A stretch of DNA of 64,000 nt from Gracilariopsis chorda (GCA_003194525.1 NBIV01000103.1:62001-126000); one strand, 5' to 3'. Positions 12,495-23,361 are shown, numbered from the stretch's first letter. Translations and numbers: made by a program. Notes: a model not told the origin generated them from the sequence alone.

Positions 12495-14024
12495 ATGTCA
12501 GACAAATGTCCTAACCCCGCTCCCATCTCTTCCATTCGCAGGAGTCCACGCAAACATCCATCAACCCTTCCGAGAAACGCAGAATGTACAACACGACAAG
12601 AGACACCACTAAACCGAAATGCAACCACCAGTACCGCACCGGGTTCTAAAGATGTAACCGCTTTGGCTTCGTCCTCCCAGATTACTGTCTCTCCATACAA
12701 TGAACCCGATTTTTGAGAACATACGAGAATGGCCTTTTTCTACTCATTTCTGTTGGAAAAGACCGTCAAAGACTTGCGAGCGATTTCAAAGCCGTTTAAG
12801 CTTCGCATTCGTAATCGAACTCGCACTGAACTTCTTTCGAGATTAGTGTTGTGTTTTCTCACTTAAAGTTTCGAGGATACCAGTATCGGGGATTGTCTTT
12901 CAACCAACGATGAACTCAAAGATTTTCTTGAATGGGAAAGGGACGCAGTCAGTCGTTGTGCTACACTTTCTAGTTTGCCTGATGTAGGTGAGTTTGTCAA
13001 TATGCTTCACTTTACTGACCACGAAGTGGTTATGAAACTTATTGTTGATTACAAAGCGGCAGACTCAGGCTCTGAATTTCCGCTCACGGTGGATAAAGAA
13101 GTCGAGCACAGCGAACCAAGCTTCAGTCTCAATGAATTTGCGAGGATTATAGTAATTCTACGGGACGACGAACGTGCGAAGAATGCCTTCAATAAGGCTA
13201 TCGGTAAGACATTGAATCGAGGAGAGTTGGACGCTAACGTGACGCGGGATTCGTAATGGTTAGTTCTTGCAAATCGATTTAATGATAAGAACGTGGATTC
13301 GAAGCACAGTTTTGCTGGGAGATTGGATGAGGTAGACTCGAATATGAGACCTCTATGCGACCATAGCGCTTCTATGTTAAAAAAGCAGAACAACAGTGTG
13401 AAGAATATGGTTACTATAGCTAGGGCAAACTGGTCTACGTCAGGGCAGAACGATCCAAGGAACATTTGCAGCTCTCTACGGATGACCCCGAAAGGTGAAC
13501 TGACTGCCGATTCGAAACGGGCTTATGTCCTTTTTTGCGTATCGCGCATCGGTACCGCAAACGAGGCGGAAGATCTGCTCTCAACAAACTCGAAGCTCAT
13601 CGAGGAGGGTGAAGGAGGTATTGAAGAGGGTTTCTTAGGGAGTGGACAACAGAATCAGGCTGTGGTGGAGCGAAGGAGAAGCTCTGGGACACGAAACAGT
13701 GGAAGCTATAAGGATCTTAGTGAAATATCGAAAGGAGTGGTTCAATCGAATAAGATTTCAGAGGAACAGACGGCAATTTTGCGGGAGCATCTTGCCATAG
13801 AACGTGACAGGAATGCAGGACCACAGAACTCAGTTGAAGAAAAGCAAAGGGACGAATTTGGTCATCGTGTCAAACTAGCAACGTATCTTGCAGAGAGCTC
13901 CATGCAGATCAAAAGAGCTCGAGATCTGCATGATGAGGATTTGGTGGAATTACTACAACAAAACCATAGCCATCTGCTGAAGAGATTTAAGAAGATGGTT
14001 GAAAAGTCCAGACCTGATGCGTAG
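12495..14024 (+). pseudogene. Harbinger accessory protein gene, SAP-like DNA-binding motif, interrupted
   Basis: One reading frame of 510 codons runs from ATG 12495 to the stop at 14022-14024, broken only by three in-frame stops (12714-12716, 12864-12866, 13254-13256) and no frame change. The head is basic and Ser/Pro-rich (SPRKHPSTLP). Around codons 85-115 the segment KDLRAISKPFKLRIRNR followed by TELLSRLV resembles a SAP helix-turn-helix, a DNA-binding motif. The last 150 residues are charged and probably helical (VEEKQRDEFGHRV, DEDLVELLQQNHSHLLKRF). Harbinger elements normally carry a second gene for a Myb/SANT-like DNA-binding partner that the transposase needs; this gene sits where that partner would be, but I see no clear SANT repeat. 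The role is inference from position. Confidence 0.55.
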
Positions 14025-15105
14025 AACAATGCTATCTAGTTTCTCTACTGCCTTTTGATTTACTTTTGTTATCGTTAAGGGCTGTTGTATGTGGTGTTGT
14101 TGGGAATATTGGTGTTGATGGTGGTTTGGGTGGTATTTGGGGAGGTGGTTGTGGTGGCCACGCATTTTTTGCTTCTGCTACTGCGTGAATTCTATCTATA
14201 CCCGGTTCGATTTCGTTTCGCTAGGTTTGACGTGATCCAAGAGAGGAACGCAAGCCACGTTTGTCGGCTTCTTGAATTTTGTTGGAGAGCTTCACTGGAG
14301 TTGTCGCCATGCGTTATTCAGCCACTCTTTCTGCCGCAGAACCCAAGTTGGGAATCGATGAATCTGATGGTGTTCGTTCATCTACCTACACGGTTCGAGT
14401 TGGTCTCTGTGTCGTCTCGAAGATTACAAGTTGCTTGGAGAAACAGGAAAAAGAAGTTGAAGGTACATGGGAGTCAGTGAGATACAGACAAACTAACTTT
14501 GATTTTGGTTTATTGATTTCTTTTGAGGCGGCTTTGCTAAACACGTTGGCTACATTCATTGAACCTGAGCAGGACTTTATCTCTTGAACTGCTGAAAGAG
14601 CCATAGGTAGCCTCCCAGATGATATGCAGAAGTCCATCCGGGAACAAGGAGATCATACCTCTTTTATGGAGAGAGCCCGGAATCGCTGCAGAGATTCTGA
14701 TGTTCCATGGAATATTTAGCATGAACAATAGCGTTACACTCGACGAGTGACTCTTGGGGCGAAATGGGAGTATAGCATAACAAGATCAGCGAAAAATACT
14801 GCTTTACTGCTCGGTGAATGATGATGTGGATCAAATCCGTAACGAGATCCAATGTTTGGCTGGAAAGTAGAGATATCAATGCTTCCTGTACCAATGGTGT
14901 CCACATCGTGGTAAAGAACATTCACCACGTACGAAAATGATAACTTGCAGTTGGGATTTCTTGCGGAATATCTTGCCTATTCTAGTGCTTGGTAATTATG
15001 TCCCACGTTGTTGATAGTTAGGGCTATAGGGTAGGCCTTCTACAATGTATACAATGAGAAATGCTTTACGCTAATACTAGTTCTGTCTAGCCATGGTTGT
15101 CTGCC
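14025..15105 (+). other. Harbinger interior between accessory gene and NOT1 piece
   Basis: 14085-14165 is strongly G/T-rich on the plus strand. From 14279 to 14728 a frame reads as plausible protein (for example PKLGIDESDGVRSSTYTVRV and FDFGLLISFEAALLNTLATF), with one stop at 14585-14587 and an end at 14726-14728. I do not recognise it. It may be a second captured host fragment or the decayed end of the accessory gene. 14730-15105 shows nothing certain. Confidence 0.3.
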
Positions 15106-18100
15106 CTACTTCACAGACACCAGTAATTGGCGTCTATTCTGAAATGAAGGCGCCCTGCAATGCTTTGAAACATTCTGAAACTGGTCCTCATTTTCAGGCG
15201 CACAAGTCACGAACGAATAGTTCCAAAAGTTGTAATCAAGATTCTTCAGCAGCTCAACAAATGTAGTTAGTAGTCCCCACGGTGGTAGTCTGTTCGCAAT
15301 TAGCCTCTCGACCAGCACTTTCGCAATCTCTTCCTTCACCCACTCGCTACTATACTCGCGGAATAACATGAGGATCACATTCCTGAAGTACATAGTGTGA
15401 CTGTTGGGGAAACGCAGTTCGTTTGTAAGTGCATTGAAAATATGTGTTTGCCCCTCGAAGTCGAGTTGAAAAGTAAAGAAACGAATGATATACGTAGAAG
15501 GGCTGTTCAAGATATCACGGTCACCGGAACCGGACGTAGCACTCTGGGACAGATACACGATCAACGAATTGAGTACGGTAAGATTTTACCTGGTCTGTCA
15601 CTTGTCACCAGTGAAGCGGATATACTTCACAAGATCAAGTGACATCCCTTGCCCACTGAACCTTCCACTCGATTTCAAGTACGTATCAATCACCCCTTTC
15701 ATGCCACTACCATGTAACGGAGTCACAAAATTCGATAGTATTAAGGGAGGATTCATCATTTTCGGTAGTCTCTTCACGTTCAGATCAGGAGCGAACGGAT
15801 CACGAAGGCGCATTTGTTTCGGAAACGACGAAAGAACCAAATTACGAAGCTGAACGCAGCTACTAGGTATAACATTGCAGAAGTCCAGGTGATATGCGCA
15901 CAAGAACTCCGGAAAGTCATGGACCACAACTAACAACACTCTCAGCAACCCATTGTAAAGCGTTCGAACCACCATTGAGAGCGGTTCAGTAGAGTTTTTC
16001 AGATATCCAGAGATTAACTGAAGAAAGGAAAGAAGCAAATGCCGAAACAAAGGCCCAACATTCACGTTCTTTACAGAAAGTAGACTCGGGAATAATTCTT
16101 TGTTTGCTAGGAGTTGTAGCCAGTAGAAAGCAAACGGGGGTATCCTTGACGGCGAAAATAAGCTTAGGACGCCTACTAGTCCTCCTTGAACGGAAAGACT
16201 GTCAAGATTGACTTCTGCATCTTCACGTGTTAGGCTTCCAAGATCACGTACCCATCGGAACAGACCGTCTTCCTTGTCATCTAGGAACTTTATAGCTTCT
16301 GCCCTCGAAGAAATGCCCTGAAACTTATGGGAGAACGCTATAGACAACTGATCAACAGTCGGTTCAAAGTCATCTGCGCCATTCCGTTCCTTCACATTCG
16401 AGCCAACTGAAAACTGAGCCAATATACCAGTTAGTATATGAGAATGTGCCCTCAGATCCCTTTGCTGCATCGCTTTAGCATATCCTTCGCAACAGTGACG
16501 TAGAAATGACTGAGTAAATGCACCCCCTTGATTTTCTTAGAAGCGGATCCAACTTTTTCCATATGACAGAGTGTGCTCAGCATACATATCAGACTCTCAA
16601 CTGAGGTGTAGGGGGCCTCAATAATATCAGTTGATATTCCTGATTCGCTGGCTTTAGACTCCAGAAGCAGAGAAGTCGCTGTGGTCACGATCTCCACAGC
16701 TACTTGGAAGAATGTCTCTACGGTGTCAGTTGTCGCCAAGAGACGTGCACGTGCCTATTCCATGAAGTTCATAACCGCTTGGTCTAGAATTTATCGATTA
16801 GCATCAGCAGTCAAGACTCGGTGCCACTCAAGAAGAACTTGCGCGACTACTTCCCTTGAACCCATGAGATCGATATTTTCTGGGTCTTCTAAATGTCTTG
16901 TTGAAGTCGTGTTGGCCTCAGTGTTTGTACTACCCGATCCGTGTGTTGCGTCTGATTTGTGAACGACGGTTCATGCAGCGTCTACGAGTGCGAGTAGTTC
17001 ATCTGCGGTCATAGACGTATTCGCGGTGTTTTGCGTCCCTGCGACTTTCAAAATACCTTCACGTGTTAGATAAAAGTCACCTGCGGTAGCCAATGGATCC
17101 TCAATAACTGCTTTCCGTACAAGGGAACAAGCGAAATCCAGTGCTGTCTCGTTTCTAGCATTGTCTATAGCTTTTGCAAGAATCTCATCATAGCTGGTCT
17201 TGCTGAGTAGAGAGCCAGGTCTGAGGAGTGCCAAAATACCTTCTAGATTGAGCTTTCTTCGTTCTTCAGAAAACGCCAACCAGGTAGCAAGCTTCTTCGA
17301 CAATCTCCGACAAGATCACGAAGACCTTCCAAAATGTGAGCTTCACGATACATATTGGAATCCCCTTCGAAAAGATGCTTAAATTCCTTTTGGGCGACCG
17401 CCATACAAGTTTCGTCGGCTGCGATAGAAAGGTTCACAGCCGCTGTAATCTGAATCCATAGCATATGAATATCATGATCCGAAGGCAGATCGGCAAGTCT
17501 TATGTCACTCTTACTAGAAGAAGATATTACCGCCCCAATTTTCGAAACAAGTTGAGGATAATGGAGTTAAATCGCTCCAGTACTTTTTGGGTTGAGAGTT
17601 CAACTTCTCCTGAAACAGAGGACATGTTAATTTGCTGATTGGGATTTTGTCCGGAACCGTACCCAATGACACTGGCTGGACCACATGCTTGAAAGAGGAG
17701 AGCCGAAAGAGCCGCCGAGGGATCCAAGCGCGGACGCGGTGTAGCCATCAACATTAGTGGCTTTGTGGGGTGCTCTACAGCTGAAGTCGTTGCAGGTACC
17801 CTTCTCCCTGAAACCGAAGGATTCGAGGGCACTTCGGTTCTTGTTTGTGAGAAGCCAAATACTCTGGACGCAGGGCGATTTGAAGAGACTCGCTGAGACG
17901 CTCTCGGGTCTTGATTAGCCGTACAGATCTTTGCTCACGTATGAAATGGCCTGAAGAGACAGAGCTGGATTGATGAAAACCGGTAACGCCTGGGGCAACA
18001 TCGACAGAGTTAGATAACGGTGGTTAACTGGCTGTAGGGTATGGCTAGAAAGTAGATGCTGCGGTAGCAAATTGTGATCCTACACCCGTCCGATGAACTC

Positions 18101-18298
18101 TCGAGAATTCATTATACACTGAATAAAAGTCTGATCCCGGGACCATGCCATAGGTGTACGCAGAACTTGATTGCCATCTGTTGGCAAACGCACACCCAAT
18201 CTTTTCGTTTAAGTCCCATGCTGCTCTTTCCTTTGCATGACGCTCGATAACGGCACAAACGATTTCAAGGTTAGCATTACAAATCAATTGCGCTGCAT
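15106..18298 (-). pseudogene. NOT1: Captured fragment of NOT1 (CCR4-NOT scaffold), C-terminal third, decayed
   Basis: Read on the minus strand, the piece begins inside the CAF40/CNOT9-binding region (AAQLICNANLEIVCAVIERH, about 18298-18235), passes through the connector (about 17830-16450) and ends in the NOT1 C-terminal domain. Signature stretches are PPFAFYWLQLL (about 16140), TLYNGLLRVLLVVVHDFPEF (about 15950), LRNLVLSSFPKQMRLRDPF (about 15830), LRFPNSHTMYF (about 15410) and RLIANRLPPWGLLTTFVELL (about 15280), followed by the FW...SFVTCAPE motif. NOT1 is the scaffold that binds CAF1/CCR4, CAF40 and NOT2/3 in mRNA deadenylation in the cytoplasm. This copy is dead: in-frame stops at 16971-16973, 16791-16793, 16755-16757, 15598-15600 and about 15587, and frame changes near 16460, 17300 and 17500 (some could be lost introns). 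It lies inside the Harbinger repeats, so it is a transposon-borne duplicate, not the working host gene. Confidence 0.9.
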
Positions 18299-18491
18299 GT
18301 CAAAACAACCAACAGAAGCACTTGGGCCAGAAGGTGGTGGCTTCGACAAAGTCGGCAGATGATTGCACTGTTCGGGGGGCGTAAATACAAATGAAGTCGA
18401 TTTCTGTCAGATAACAAAACGAAAGTAGTGTGTTGAGTGATGGATACGAACCTGAACATTCCACCCACAGCAATTTTCTTATCAATGGTCA

Positions 18492-19748
18492 TCAGAGCAC
18501 CGGCACTCCTGTCAATTCTGGGCGGCGCAGATTGCGGCGTCGCACAATTTCGACCATTTCGCTCCGTTTCATAGTAGAACGTGCCACCAGTAACCTAGAA
18601 GGCCTTTCATCTTCGGTAGATGCCATCATACCAATGCTTTCCTTACAGATAGCATACCACTGTAGAACATCCTTGTCGAGGCCTTCGACTTCTCGTATAG
18701 AAAACGACCGCATCTTTTCTTCGCCTTCATCGATGCAAAAATTCTGAAGTTTCATGCATAAAATGATAAGGCTTGCGCTTATACTCACGGAATAGTTCAG
18801 ACGACTCTGCAATATCCTCCATCTTGCAACTAACCTTCCAAAAGCCTGCTCAACGTGATTGCGCAAAGAAGACAAGAAAAAGTTAAACGGTTTCTCATAC
18901 CAATAAGAAACCTGTGAAGCCGGTATTGGTGTAATAAGATTATCAGTACAGACATATGCTTCATCACCAACAATCCAACATTCTACGGGGAGGTTCCGGC
19001 TATTCAGGTACTCGGAAAGTTTTGTAGAGGCGTAAGCCAAAGAGTCATGAGTAGACCCAACGCACTTTGCAGAAGCAAATAAAAATCTGCCCCCAGAGTC
19101 TACCACTGCCTGAACAGGGATGGCGTATTAACCCTTTCGGCACCAATATTTCGGAGCGTTGAACTTAGGTGGCTTTATCTCAATTGAGATTCCATCAATT
19201 GCTCCGATGCAGCCAGTGAATGGGCTGACTTGTGACCTACATAGTTTGAATCCGTTTGAAAGCTCTTCCAGTGCTTCCAACTGGCCGGGAATTCCTGGCA
19301 GGGTTAGTATGTTAGAGAATGCGTTGCAAGTTTATTTGAAAACACTATACACAGTCGAAAGTTGCGTTCGGAACAACTGATGTATCGTATCAAACGACTT
19401 ACCTGCAAGTCTACTTAGGGTTATGCTTAGTCTCATTTCCGCAGAAATGGTTGGACGTCCAGATCGTCTTCTCATCTCTTCATTTTTTTATATGAGAGGA
19501 GAGAGCAAGCGCACCAGTCTGTAAAACGATTTACGGCTCATGCGATAGTTACGCTTGAACGTGTTGTCGCTCAAAAAGTTGGTAATGGACTCGAAAGTGA
19601 TGCCTTGATGAGTTAAAAATGGTGGAACGTGCGATTTTGTAGAAAACTGTCTACAGGAAATGAGTTTTGCAGTGTGTAATCCAGAGTGATTATGCGCTGA
19701 TATTCGACGCGTGCCATGTAGAATAACGGATATGAAGATAGGATGCAT
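18492..19748 (-). pseudogene. PIF/Harbinger DDE transposase, three in-frame stops
   Basis: A single minus-strand frame of 418 codons runs from ATG at 19748 to 18492. It would cut and paste the element in the nucleus. The DDE catalytic triad is visible: first D in GCIGAIDGISIEI (about 19190), second in VECWIVGDEAYV (about 18960), and E in HVEQAFGRLVARW (about 18840). The region KYWCRKG...YAIPVQAVVDSGGRF is the usual Harbinger sequence between the first D and the second. An N-terminal helical part (FKRNYRMSRKSFYRLVRLLS) precedes it, as in the family. The frame carries stops at 19488-19490, 19332-19334 and 19128-19130 but no frameshift, so decay is modest. The NOT1 piece begins about 190 bp downstream on the same strand. 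Confidence 0.88.
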
Positions 19749-19960
19749 GCGGAAAAAGGTGATTCGTTTGCCCAAGTATTAGGATGGCTGTTTTCAACTA
19801 GAGTGATCATGGTTGGAAGATGTGAGATGGGATCTGTCAACAGACTGGACCGCTGTTTGGACCTGTGTTTGAATAGGGGTCAATAAGGGTCTCTCTTACT
19901 TCGATTTACAGCCGCTTATTCTAAAAATTGTAAAGTATTCACTCGTTTTGAGCGTGAACG

Positions 19961-19982
19961 TCACGCTTGTTTAGACACCGCC
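19961..19982 (-). repeat. Right terminal inverted repeat of Harbinger
   Basis: Reverse complement of 12167-12188 without mismatch, followed by the target duplication TCA at 19983-19985. Immediately inside, gcgtgaacgtcacgc (19952-19966) is a near-perfect palindrome overlapping the repeat. Confidence 0.92.
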
Positions 19983-20098
19983 TCAGTTCTATGCATCATT
20001 GATTGTAACAAAGCCTCCTACCCGCATCGTTTTTATCTTTGCTCGTCTTCTACAAAAGCATGTGACACCGTTCGGAGCTCCCATGAAAGTGGAGGGAG

Positions 20099-20446
20099 TG
20101 TGAAAGTGTGGCTGTAAGCCTTACTTTCACGTGAGCTCCCGCATGGGTGGAACCTAACAGACTGTTCCGGTAATTAGAAAGTTTATTTAGTCTAACTACT
20201 GCACCGTCTCGGTCTCTACCCTGAAAAAAACAGATAGACAAGTTGAAGATTAGCAGTAAAGTGTAATACGGTTGTCCGTATCCGACTGCGTACAGAGGCT
20301 GTTGTCAGCTCTGGTCTTCTAAGTCTATTCTACTCTACTCTACTAATTATCCTACAGGTTTCTAATCTACCGTTTGGGTTGGATACCGTACGGAACACGC
20401 TTACCGTCGTGCCAGCGCAAAAGGCCCGTTATCGGAGAAATCGTCA
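20099..20446 (+). repeat. 3' LTR of nested copia fossil
   Basis: 348 bp, TGTGAAAG...ATCGTCA, preceded by a purine tract and followed by the duplication TTGAG (20447-20451). Homologous end to end with 5959-6305. Confidence 0.9.
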
Positions 20447-20847
20447 TTGAGCGTTGCTCGTTAACTAGTCACAGAAACATGTTTACTAGCAAGACCACCT
20501 GGAGAAGGTGGATAGCCTTGTGCCCTAATCAATATGATTTCTTCTTGTCAACCAGTCTAGGGACATGTTGGGGAACCGCCTCACTTGTGTTGTTTGTGCG
20601 GTCCTACCTGTGCTGCTCTTCTGAACGGACCAAGGGGGAAAGTTTTTGCTGCGGGGTAGCCGTCGATGCAGAACTTAATAGCTCAGCGAAGCAAGTCGAC
20701 TTCAGAATAACCTGCGAACTTCCACCGTTCACTACAAAATGGGAAGCCTCTTTTACATTAACACGCCTCTGTATCTTGCACTTCCTTTCTGTACTTTCAG
20801 GTACCAAGCAGTTGCTTGCTCACGTGCACGCCCTCAAACGGAAGCAC
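20447..20847. other. Spacer between copia 3' LTR and the receptor gene
   Basis: About 400 bp that would form the 3' flank of the minus-strand receptor gene. I see no gene, tRNA or clear repeat here. Open frames on the plus strand in this stretch run antisense into the receptor gene and are not credible. Confidence 0.5.
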
Positions 20848-23361
20848 TCAAATATCCAATCCGTCGTACAGGTCATTGGGAGGCTTGGACCCATTAACGT
20901 CCATCGAGGAAGGTTTAGGGGCTTGTGTCTTTGGGAACGGAAGCTGCAGATTATCTTCACTGCGATCTGGAGGAGGCGACGAATCAGCGCACGGTGCTTC
21001 TAACGGGGGACTTTCCTGACCCTCCACTCTCTTCGCCTTTCGTTTCCGCCTGAAGAATATTATGGCAATTGATGCTGCAAGACCAACAACGATGACCGCT
21101 CCAACCGCACCTCCAATCACCGCCCCTGACGATGACTTTTTGTCGGTTGTTTGACATTGCGTGGGACCTGTATCCGAACGGCCACCACAACACCTCCTGT
21201 CGAACTCAGATCTACCTCCGCTGCTTCGATCAGGACAAAGAGGATTGGCGTTCTCTAGGGCGGTTTCTTCATCCTCGGAGCATTTGACTGTCTCAGATAA
21301 GTCACAGTCAACCCTGTGGACTGGTTCATACACAGTAGTCCTCCTGTCAAATGTGTTGTCCTGGGGGCAGATAGAGCTGACGTTTTCTGCAGTCGTTTTG
21401 ACCTCGCATATTGCCATGCGTTTCGAGTCGCATGGTCCAATGTTCCAGTTACCTGAAGTTCCACGTCTATCCACAGCCACACATGCATCGATAAGCTCCT
21501 TCTCGTGAAGGCGATTTATGTCTATTTCATAGTCAAAGTTGAAGCTGAATCCCTTTTTTTCAAATGGTGATCCACTGATCCATTCTAACTCTTTGTTCTG
21601 CTCTGCTCGAAGCCCGATCCATGATCCATCGTAAGCGCTGATAGCAGCGACTAGTTCATTCTTACCGTCGTTGTCCAAAACGGCGAGGTCAGCCCCACTG
21701 CCGAGGGTTTGGCAATTTGCTCGAGCTTCCTCCCATGATGTGAGCGCCTCTGAACGAAAGAACAGAGAGCTTCCAGCTCTGTAGCACTTCCAAGATCTTT
21801 TTTCTCCGACAAGGACATCGGCGCAAATTCCACCATATCTAGCGCGAAGCTTCTGCTGAGCACATGAATCCGGTTTTCTCGGGCTGCAACTCCTTCTTTC
21901 CTTCCGAATTTTGTCTTCAATGACAGCTCTTGCAGCGTCGCGGCCACCAACTCTGTCGGCGACCTCTGTGATAGTAATGTCAACGCCGCTCACGCCAACA
22001 AGAGCATTTGTCTCTCTTTCGTACATCGGCCTTGCGATCGTGAAGATGTCACCCAGTCCAAACCCATCAATGTATATGTCCGAAGTGTACTCTCTGCTCG
22101 TCTGCGTGAGAGATCCTATATCTGTATAGGCGGAAAGGGCCGAGTCTGATGACTTGTTGGGCTGCACTTGCTGCCACACGCTTGCAGCATCAGATGCGCA
22201 GACAATGCTCCTTGCCATCCGTTGGGCATCATTGTTCATTCCTTCTGTGAAAGCAACGATGGAGACTTTTCTCTCTCCCATCCTGGCCTGCTTCGCTTGT
22301 ACAGCGGTTACAATGTCAGCAGTGCATGTACACCCGCTAGAAGATTTCTTGTTACACTCTTTGAAGCAAGCCGGGGCGTTTCCAGCTAGAATAACGATAA
22401 TCCTTGAGCATAAACTTGACTGCTGTTGCTTTTCCGACTCCTGAAGAATATCGAATGCCTTTTCAATGGCTTCTTTCATGACCGGCTGACCCGAGGAAGG
22501 TGGTAGTCTGTGCACGGCCTGAACAAGTGTTTCTTTGAAGCTTTCGTCTGCTTTTCGAAGGATAGAAGGCGAACCAGAAGATAGGAGCACCTCAGCGTTC
22601 TCACCTGAAACAGCTATAACAGCAACATAGTCATCACGTCGCAACCTCTCCAGCTCGCTTACCAACGCTTTTGGCAACACCTTTTCAGTGGTGGTTAGTG
22701 AGGTACGGTCAAACAGAAACACCACATCCTTGCTACCAGAGGCAGCTGCGATGTACCATGGCCGTATCATAGGGACAAAGCCACACGTTTGAAGACTTGG
22801 TTCAGTGCGACCATGTGCGGTACCCGGGAACGTCATCATAAGACCCGTCTTGGAGGCAACATACAGCCAGCTTCGCAGCTTGTGCCTGTTAAACGCTTCA
22901 GCAAGAAAGGAATGAATACGCTTAAACGCACATACATCTCGACGAAGTTCGAGATTTGGTACCTCGATGTTCTCTATGCGTCCTTTTCTCTTGTAGCGTA
23001 ACGTACCTGGCGGAGTGGTGAGTGTGGATGTACGCAGATTGAGCAAGCGATTTTGTGAGTCGCAGCTTCTCGAACAGAAGTCGGGTTGTCCGACGGTTTG
23101 GAGCAAATTAGAACATTTATACTCTTTTCCAAAGGAATCGTGTGAGCATGCGTTTGGAAGACAGTCTATGTCATTGCAATTCTGCGCGGCGCGACAACGT
23201 GCGGCGGGTTCGAGAGCGTTTATCAGTTGCGAAGATACGTCACTCAAGGCTTCAATTTTCTCGTTGTAGAGTTTATCAAAGCGATCGTTGGCGTGGGAGA
23301 TGAGCGCCGTGGTGCCAAAGAGTGCTAGAAACAGCAAGCTCTTGGCGGAGGCGAAAGGCAT
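20848..23361 (-). CDS. Receptor-like membrane protein: Cache/VWA plus C-type lectin, single TM
   Basis: 837 residues, intronless. A signal peptide (about 1-24, FASAKSLLFLALFGTTALIS) is followed by a Cys-rich segment (56-100), then a split Cache/VWA module like that of calcium-channel alpha2-delta subunits. The front Cache half runs 160-202 and ends RPWYIAAASGSKDVVFLFD. The VWA domain is about 210-400, and the rear Cache half is about 425-470 (YIDGFGLGDIFTIARPMY, LVGVSGVDITI). A C-type lectin domain spans about 515-655 (WEEARANCQTL, GSWIGLRAEQ, WNIGPCDSKRMAICEV). A TM helix at about 745-770 is followed by a basic stop-transfer (RRKRKAKR) and a 60-residue Pro-rich tail. The VWA metal site reads DRTSL rather than DxSxS, so metal binding may be altered. 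Location: plasma membrane, domains outside. The role (sensing a small ligand or sugar) is inference; no partner gene is adjacent. The start is the first ATG, directly before the signal peptide. Confidence 0.85.
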   Translation of the reverse strand: MPFASAKSLLFLALFGTTALISHANDRFDKLYNEKIEALSDVSSQLINALEPAARCRAAQNCNDIDCLPNACSHDSFGKEYKCSNLLQTVGQPDFCSRSCDSQNRLLNLRTSTLTTPPGTLRYKRKGRIENIEVPNLELRRDVCAFKRIHSFLAEAFNRHKLRSWLYVASKTGLMMTFPGTAHGRTEPSLQTCGFVPMIRPWYIAAASGSKDVVFLFDRTSLTTTEKVLPKALVSELERLRRDDYVAVIAVSGENAEVLLSSGSPSILRKADESFKETLVQAVHRLPPSSGQPVMKEAIEKAFDILQESEKQQQSSLCSRIIVILAGNAPACFKECNKKSSSGCTCTADIVTAVQAKQARMGERKVSIVAFTEGMNNDAQRMARSIVCASDAASVWQQVQPNKSSDSALSAYTDIGSLTQTSREYTSDIYIDGFGLGDIFTIARPMYERETNALVGVSGVDITITEVADRVGGRDAARAVIEDKIRKERRSCSPRKPDSCAQQKLRARYGGICADVLVGEKRSWKCYRAGSSLFFRSEALTSWEEARANCQTLGSGADLAVLDNDGKNELVAAISAYDGSWIGLRAEQNKELEWISGSPFEKKGFSFNFDYEIDINRLHEKELIDACVAVDRRGTSGNWNIGPCDSKRMAICEVKTTAENVSSICPQDNTFDRRTTVYEPVHRVDCDLSETVKCSEDEETALENANPLCPDRSSGGRSEFDRRCCGGRSDTGPTQCQTTDKKSSSGAVIGGAVGAVIVVGLAASIAIIFFRRKRKAKRVEGQESPPLEAPCADSSPPPDRSEDNLQLPFPKTQAPKPSSMDVNGSKPPNDLYDGLDI

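Larger units (their letters stand above)
12167..19982 (-). mobile_element. PIF/Harbinger DNA transposon carrying a piece of host NOT1
   Basis: The ends are perfect 22-bp terminal inverted repeats beginning GGCGGTGTCTAAACAAGCGT, flanked by a 3-bp duplication TCA (12164-12166 and 19983-19985). Inside are a transposase of the Harbinger DDE type on the minus strand near the right end, an accessory gene on the plus strand near the left end, and a large NOT1 segment on the minus strand just downstream of the transposase. Two genes, a DDE_Tnp_4-type transposase and a 3-bp duplication are family hallmarks; the usual target is TWA, so TCA is a variant. All genes carry stop codons, so this copy cannot make its own transposase. 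Confidence 0.88.
5959..20446 (+). mobile_element. Ty1/copia fossil with nested insertions
   Basis: The element is bounded by LTRs at 5959-6305 and 20099-20446 and by the 5-bp duplication TTGAG (5954-5958 and 20447-20451). Parts on the plus strand: gag-like region with a zinc-knuckle-like CHICGSEDHF motif (about 7030-7760), protease-like (about 7975), integrase (about 8580-9330), RT (about 9530-11400 with a YVDDLLQI motif near 10083) and RNase H ending about 11763. Removing the two nested insertions (825 bp and 7816 bp) leaves about 5.8 kb, normal for copia. The LTRs differ at roughly 9% of sites, so the insertion is old. Many breaks. Confidence 0.9.

Noticed and set aside
15397-15853. Plus-strand frames over the NOT1 region
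   Set aside because: They are antisense to clear NOT1 C-terminal motifs on the minus strand.
20374-21003. 209-codon plus-strand frame
   Set aside because: It starts in the copia LTR and runs antisense into the receptor gene; no family signature.
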